From contig JABDJW010000144.1 in the NCBI GenBank assembly GCA_013002375.1, positions 1-10,041 of the forward strand: a DNA stretch of 10,041 nucleotides. The letters run 5' to 3'. The position numbers and the translations under genes are program-made. The first letter of the stretch is position 1, and every line of letters begins with the position of its first letter. Shown one piece after another: positions 6,676-10,041 of this stretch. Below the pieces are notes generated by a model that saw only the letters and a program-made list of their open reading frames with translations, was not told the DNA's origin and did no database searches. The stretch comes from Acidimicrobiales bacterium (GTDB taxonomy: Bacteria; Actinomycetota; Acidimicrobiia; Acidimicrobiales; SHLQ01).

Positions 6676-6690
6676 GCGGCGATACGCCGC
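6676..6690. other. perfect inverted repeat GCGGCG-ATA-CGCCGC in the divergent control region
   Basis: A six-base GC stem with a three-base loop lies between the tandem repeat and the DosR-like boxes. On the minus strand it would be in or near the 5' end of the hibernation factor leader. It could be an RNA hairpin or an operator. No T run follows. Confidence 0.45.
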
Positions 6691-6727
6691 TCGGTGATCA
6701 AGCAAAGCGGGTGCCGCAGCAGCTGCC

Positions 6728-6744
6728 CAGGGCCCTAGGTCCTC
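6728..6744 (-). promoter_or_regulatory. DosR-box-like operator facing the hibernation factor operon
   Basis: On the minus strand the 17-mer reads G-AGGACC-TAG-GGCCC-TG. It differs from the paired box at 6772-6788 at one position in the left arm, apart from the three-base spacer. It points toward the hibernation factor gene, about 135-150 bases before that start, and its centre is 44 bases from the centre of the paired box, close to four helical turns. The region between the start codons (6594-6810) otherwise holds the tandem repeat and one hairpin. Confidence 0.6.
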
Positions 6745-6771
6745 GCGCGCCGATCGCCGAAGGGGCCGAGA

Positions 6772-6788
6772 GGGGACCAAAGGCCCTG
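6772..6788 (+). promoter_or_regulatory. DosR-box-like operator facing the universal stress protein gene
   Basis: The plus strand reads G-GGGACC-AAA-GGCCC-TG, the best match in the window to known DosR sites. Its centre is 43 bases before the ATG at 6823 and 31 before the ATG at 6811. With almost no leader on the mRNA, it would overlap the -35 region, the usual place for a DosR activating box. Confidence 0.68.
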
Positions 6789-6810
6789 CTCGGCGCGGCC
6801 GACGGCGTCC

Positions 6811-7677
6811 ATGCTCGATCTCATGCAGGTCCGCCGAATCCTCCTTCCCCTGGGACCCGGGTCGCGTGTGGCAGACCGGGCGATCCCCGCGGCGGTGGCG
6901 ATCGCCAAGTTCTTCGAGTGCGGGATCGAGATTCTGCAGTGTGTGCAGGATCCCTATGAGGTCCCACTGCAGCAACGCGATCTCGAGCCGGTCAAGCGCC
7001 GGATCCGTCGGGCGCTCCCCGGGGTCGACCTTCGGGTCAGCGTCATCGTCGAACCCCACGCCCCGGCGGGAATCGCGGCCGCCGCTCAACACCAGCTGCC
7101 GGTGCTCGCGACCGGCGCGACGGTGTTCGAGCTCGACCGCTATGTCGGCTCGGTCGCCGAGTCGGTCGTTCGGCTCTCGGGGCAGCCGGCCGTGATCGTC
7201 GGACCGGCCGCCGATACCGAGCACGCGTTCACCGTCGACCGGGTCGCGGTGCCGCTCGATGGTTCGACGCTCGCCGAATCAGCCATCCCCCTGGCCGTGG
7301 AGTGGGCCAACGAACTCGACGTACCGCTGCATCTGCTCTCGGTTGTTCCCCAGACACCGACCGATGCCGACGGGCCGGCGCCGGTCGACGTCGACTACCT
7401 TCGCGAGACCGCCGCTTCGGTCGAGGGTGCGATCCAGCCGGTCACCTGGCACATGATGAGCTCGGACAACACGGCAGCAGCTCTGGCCGAGGCGGCCGAG
7501 GACGCCTTGCTGGTCCTCCACACCCACGGCCGCACCGGGTTGGCCCGTATCGCGGTCGGCAGTGTGGCGACCGATGTCATCCGGGTCGCTCGCCGAGCCG
7601 TCGTGCTGGCCCGGCCCGAACTCGCCGAAGCAACCGGCGGCGACGGCGCCAAACATGCCGCGGGAGCCGAAAGCTAG
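6811..7677 (+). CDS. universal stress protein with two tandem Usp domains
   Basis: The protein has 288 residues in two UspA-like domains, the usual size for a tandem actinobacterial universal stress protein. These bind ATP and help adjust metabolism in stress and dormancy. Domain 1 (about 5-135) starts with VRRILLPLGPGS and ends with VGSVAESVVRLSGQPAVIVGP. Domain 2 (about 143-270) starts with VDRVAVPLDGSTLAESA and carries the nucleotide loop THGRTGLARIAVGS followed by VIRVARRAVVLARP. In the first loop the glycine pattern is degenerate, with only the VGS end kept, so domain 2 is the likelier ATP site. Two in-frame ATGs, at 6811 and 6823, compete. Neither has a Shine-Dalgarno sequence, and box spacing slightly favours a leaderless message from 6823. 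The gene is followed after 39 bases by the DevR-like regulator, the same order as Rv3134c-devR in M. tuberculosis. Confidence 0.9.
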   Translation: MLDLMQVRRILLPLGPGSRVADRAIPAAVAIAKFFECGIEILQCVQDPYEVPLQQRDLEPVKRRIRRALPGVDLRVSVIVEPHAPAGIAAAAQHQLPVLATGATVFELDRYVGSVAESVVRLSGQPAVIVGPAADTEHAFTVDRVAVPLDGSTLAESAIPLAVEWANELDVPLHLLSVVPQTPTDADGPAPVDVDYLRETAASVEGAIQPVTWHMMSSDNTAAALAEAAEDALLVLHTHGRTGLARIAVGSVATDVIRVARRAVVLARPELAEATGGDGAKHAAGAES

Positions 7678-7704
7678 GAATCCTGGGCTCCGGTGGCCAA
7701 CCGC

Positions 7705-7710
7705 TACGCT
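7705..7710 (+). promoter_or_regulatory. possible -10 element for a leaderless response regulator mRNA
   Basis: TACGCT (TANNNT type) lies six bases before the ATG at 7717, the spacing expected when transcription starts at the initiation codon itself. No Shine-Dalgarno sequence precedes that ATG, which fits a leaderless message. No clear -35 element is seen. Read-through from the universal stress protein promoter is also likely. Confidence 0.4.
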
Positions 7711-7716
7711 TGCCGA

Positions 7717-8382
7717 ATGGCCGCTGGTCCCAGCGACGCGATTCGCGTCTTCCTGCTCGACGATCATGATGTCGTGCGCCTTGGCGTTGCCGAGCTGATC
7801 GAAGCCGAACCCGACCTCACGGTGGTGGGCCAGTGGGATCGAGCCGATGGCGCGCTCGCGGAGGTACGCAGCGCCGCGCCCGATGTTGCGGTGCTCGATG
7901 TCCGGCTCGGCGATGGCAGCGGCATCGAGGTCTGCCGCGACATTCGCTCGGAGTTGCCCGATGTCGCCTGCCTGATGTTCACGTCGTTCGCCGACGACCA
8001 CGCGTTGGTCGATGCCGGCATGGCCGGAGCGGCCGGCTACGCCCTCAAGCAGATCCGGGGCAACGAGTTGGTCGATGCCATCCGCAAGATCGCCAGCGGG
8101 GTGCAGTTGCTGGACAATGCCGAGGTCCGCATGGCGATGCAGCGGCTCCGCGAGAGCGAAGAAGGCAAGCTCGACCTGCTCACCCCACAAGAGAGCAAGA
8201 TCTTCGAACTCATCGGCGAGGGCTTCTCGAATCGCCAGATCGCCGACGAGCTCTTCCTGGCCGAGAAGACGGTCAAGAACTACGTGTCGAACCTGTTGTC
8301 GAAGTTGGGCATGGCCCGGCGTACCGAGGCCGCCGCCTATGCCGCCCGCATCGACGAACGCCGTAAACGTCGTTTCGAGTGA
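7717..8382 (+). CDS. devR: NarL/LuxR-family response regulator, DevR/DosR-like
   Basis: The protein has 221 residues; M. tuberculosis DevR has 217. The receiver domain (about 8-125) has the acidic pair Asp15-Asp16, phosphoacceptor Asp61 in VLDVRLGDGSGIEVCRDI, Thr89 and Lys111. As I recall DosR, its equivalents are 8/9, 54, 82 and 104, a constant offset of seven. Both contain LLDN at the linker. The LuxR-type helix-turn-helix (about 154-213) reads LTPQE to FLAEKTVKNYVSNLLSKLGM, then RRTEAAAYAAR. Lys184, Lys187 and Asn188 match the DosR DNA-contact residues Lys179, Lys182 and Asn183. This near-identity of the recognition helix supports binding to the GGGACC-type boxes here. I prefer the ATG at 7717 to the GTG at 7693, since the receiver fold begins after it and a -10 hexamer is properly spaced. 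A sensor kinase gene follows after 15 bases. The symbol rests on motif similarity from memory. Confidence 0.88.
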   Translation: MAAGPSDAIRVFLLDDHDVVRLGVAELIEAEPDLTVVGQWDRADGALAEVRSAAPDVAVLDVRLGDGSGIEVCRDIRSELPDVACLMFTSFADDHALVDAGMAGAAGYALKQIRGNELVDAIRKIASGVQLLDNAEVRMAMQRLRESEEGKLDLLTPQESKIFELIGEGFSNRQIADELFLAEKTVKNYVSNLLSKLGMARRTEAAAYAARIDERRKRRFE

Positions 8383-8397
8383 TCAGCGGGTGACACG

Positions 8398-10041
8398 GTG
8401 AGCGGGACCGAGCTCGGCCTTCCGACCGACGCCACGTTCTTGCTCGACGGCGCGCCCGACGGTGTCGTGATCGTCGACGCGGACACGATCATCTACGCCA
8501 ACTCGATGGCCGACACCATGTTCGGCGCGTCGCCGGGCGAACTGGTGGGGTCGCCGCTCATGGAGTTGGTGCCCGAGCGACACCGAACCGCGCACCGTGC
8601 CCATACGGCGCACTTCCGGGCCGACCCGTCGAGCCGCCGGATGGGCGAGGCCGCGACCAACCTGTTCGGCCGGCGCCTCGACGGCTCCGAATTCCCGGTC
8701 GAGATCAGTCTGAATCCAGTGGTCATCGCGGAACGGGCCGTCGTGATGGCATCGGTACGCGACATCACGGCGCGGCTCGAAGCCGAGCGCGATCGCCTTG
8801 CGGTGCAACAATCGCTCGATCAAGTCCGTGACGCCGTGTTCCTGTTCGACGTCGAAACGAGCCAGATCCTGCACGTGAACCGGGGCGCGGTCGAACAAAC
8901 CGGTTACGGCCGCGAGACCTTGCTCGACGGCATGACGCCGGACCAGCTCCTGCCCGATCTGCTGAGTCGCGAGCTGACCGAGATCCTCGACGCGTTACGC
9001 GGGGGAAGCCGCAGCCGCGTCGAAATCGAGACCGCGGTGCGACGCCGCGACGGCTCCGAACTCATCGTCGACCTTTCGATTCAGATGCCGACGGAGGCCG
9101 TGCTCGGCGGGCGGCGCTGTTTCATGGCTATCGCCCACGACATCACCGAGCGGCTGGCCGATAACGAACGCGTCGCCGCGAGCGAACGCTCGTTCCGGGC
9201 CGCCTTCGAGGATGCACCCGTGCCGATGCTGCTGACCGACATGTCCAATCCGGAGGAGCGCACGATCGTTTCGGTCAACACGGCCTTCGAGCAGTTCCTC
9301 GGCTATTCGGCGCCCGACCTCATCGGACGGACGGTGAACGACTTGCTCGACGAATCAGGCCGCCTGAGCCCGAGCAGGTATGCGGCTGCCGCCGAGCAAG
9401 ACGTCTACCGGGCCGAGATGCGCTACCTGCGCAAGGACGGCACCAGGGTCTGGGGTGATGTGGCCGCCCGAACGATCGATGCCAACGGGACCCCGATGCG
9501 TTTGACGCACGTCACCGACATCAGCCGCCGGGTGGCGGCGGAACGGGACCGGGACCGTCGCGAGGCGCAGCTGGCCCTGCTGGCCGACATCCGCAAACTG
9601 GTGCTGGTCGAAGAGAACACCGATGTCGTACTGACCTTCATCTGCACGGCCGGCCGGGCGTTGCTCAAGGCCGCCGCGGTCGCGATCCTGCGGCCGCGCG
9701 GTACCGAACACCTCGAAGTGCTGACCGGCTCGACCGCCGAGGGTGTCAAGCCGGAGCGCGCTCGGGTTTCACTCCACGATCCCTTCATCGGCGGCGTGTT
9801 GCAGACCGGTCAACGAGCCCGTAGCGAACCGACCGCCGATGACGTCGAGCGAATTGCCGAACCCCTCTTGGCCTCCGACGGTCGCATCGAAGGGGTCTTG
9901 GTCGCGGCGCCGAACTCCGAACGGGTCGCCTTTGCCGAGGCCGACATCGACCTCCTGGCTGCGCTGGCCCTCGAGGCCGCGGTGGCGCTCGAACTCGAGC
10001 GCGTGCGAGCCGATCGGCGCCGACTGCTGGTCGTCGAGGAT
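8398..10041 (+). CDS. PAS-PAS-PAS-GAF sensor protein, probable DevS-like histidine kinase (3' truncated by window edge)
   Basis: The frame is open from a GTG at 8398 to the window end, 548 codons. The start is the first usable codon after the regulator stop (8382), with a weak AGCGGG upstream; the alternative GTG at 8390 meets a stop at once. PAS1 is about 10-125 (DGVVIVDADTIIYANSMA to VRDITARLEAE), PAS2 about 136-255 (DAVFLFDVETSQILHVNRGA to AHDITERL), and PAS3 about 262-380 (FEDAPVPMLLTD to THVTDISRR). A GAF domain at about 396-537 (EENTDVVLTFIC to LAALALEAAVALELERVR) follows. The visible part ends in a coiled RVRADRRRLLVVED, where a HisKA_3 dimerisation helix normally begins, so a NarL-type kinase core is expected just outside. 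There are no membrane segments, so it should be cytoplasmic. The operon position implies that it phosphorylates the DevR-like regulator. Unlike DosS/DosT, which have two GAF domains with haem in the first, it leads with PAS domains. A diguanylate cyclase or phosphatase output cannot be excluded. Confidence 0.85.
   Translation, partial: MSGTELGLPTDATFLLDGAPDGVVIVDADTIIYANSMADTMFGASPGELVGSPLMELVPERHRTAHRAHTAHFRADPSSRRMGEAATNLFGRRLDGSEFPVEISLNPVVIAERAVVMASVRDITARLEAERDRLAVQQSLDQVRDAVFLFDVETSQILHVNRGAVEQTGYGRETLLDGMTPDQLLPDLLSRELTEILDALRGGSRSRVEIETAVRRRDGSELIVDLSIQMPTEAVLGGRRCFMAIAHDITERLADNERVAASERSFRAAFEDAPVPMLLTDMSNPEERTIVSVNTAFEQFLGYSAPDLIGRTVNDLLDESGRLSPSRYAAAAEQDVYRAEMRYLRKDGTRVWGDVAARTIDANGTPMRLTHVTDISRRVAAERDRDRREAQLALLADIRKLVLVEENTDVVLTFICTAGRALLKAAAVAILRPRGTEHLEVLTGSTAEGVKPERARVSLHDPFIGGVLQTGQRARSEPTADDVERIAEPLLASDGRIEGVLVAAPNSERVAFAEADIDLLAALALEAAVALELERVRADRRRLLVVED

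Noticed and set aside
6594..6701. 36-codon N-terminal extension of the hibernation factor from a TTG
   Set aside because: It would only encode the tandem repeat; the ATG at 6593 has a well-placed GAGGAA.
7676..7692. Possible fifth DosR-like box (A-GGAATC-CTG-GGCTC-CG) before the response regulator
   Set aside because: Only 8 of 11 arm positions match and it overlaps the end of the universal stress protein gene; too weak to claim, although the position is sensible.
7722..7735. Perfect inverted repeat CGCTGG-TC-CCAGCG at the start of the response regulator gene
   Set aside because: It is within codons 2-7 and short; in GC-rich coding DNA this may be chance, and it does not match the box motif.

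Overview
The window reads as GC-rich actinobacterial chromosome. Codons favour G/C at the third position, GTG starts occur, and the closest recognisable relatives of several products are mycobacterial. An Acidimicrobiia-type actinobacterium would fit, but that is inference from style and not a taxonomic assignment.

Layout from left to right: the C-terminal part of an alpha/beta hydrolase (+, cut by the left edge); a convergent class III CoA-transferase (-); a divergent promoter region; a lysine-tailed Hsp20 chaperone (+); a convergent flavin/PPOX-fold protein (-); a phosphohexomutase/phosphopentomutase-like enzyme fused to a complete deoxyribose-5-phosphate aldolase (-); a long-form ribosome hibernation factor (-) that overlaps the start of the fusion gene by four bases; a divergent control region; a tandem universal stress protein (+); a NarL/DevR-type response regulator (+); and the sensor half of a PAS-PAS-PAS-GAF protein (+, cut by the right edge) that is probably the partner histidine kinase.

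The main result is that roughly 1.85-10.04 kb looks like a compact dormancy (DosR/DevR-like) island. The regulator keeps the phosphorylation residues of M. tuberculosis DosR at a constant offset, and the three DNA-contacting residues of its recognition helix. The gene order universal stress protein - response regulator - sensor kinase is that of mycobacterial Rv3134c-devR-devS. Four DosR-box-like 17-mers of the form GGGAC(C/T)NNNG(G/C)C(C/T)C lie upstream of hsp20, the PPOX-fold gene, the hibernation factor operon and the universal stress protein gene. All four point the same way relative to their gene.

A plausible joint role, by inference: under hypoxia, nitric oxide or energy stress the kinase/DevR pair turns on protein protection (Hsp20, universal stress protein), ribosome storage (HPF), a flavin- or F420-type redox protein, and recovery of carbon from nucleosides. 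In the last step the mutase would turn (deoxy)ribose-1-phosphate into the 5-phosphate and the fused aldolase would release glyceraldehyde-3-phosphate and acetaldehyde. The hydrolase and CoA-transferase at the left have no visible link to this system. I see no RNA genes, insertion sequences or CRISPR arrays.
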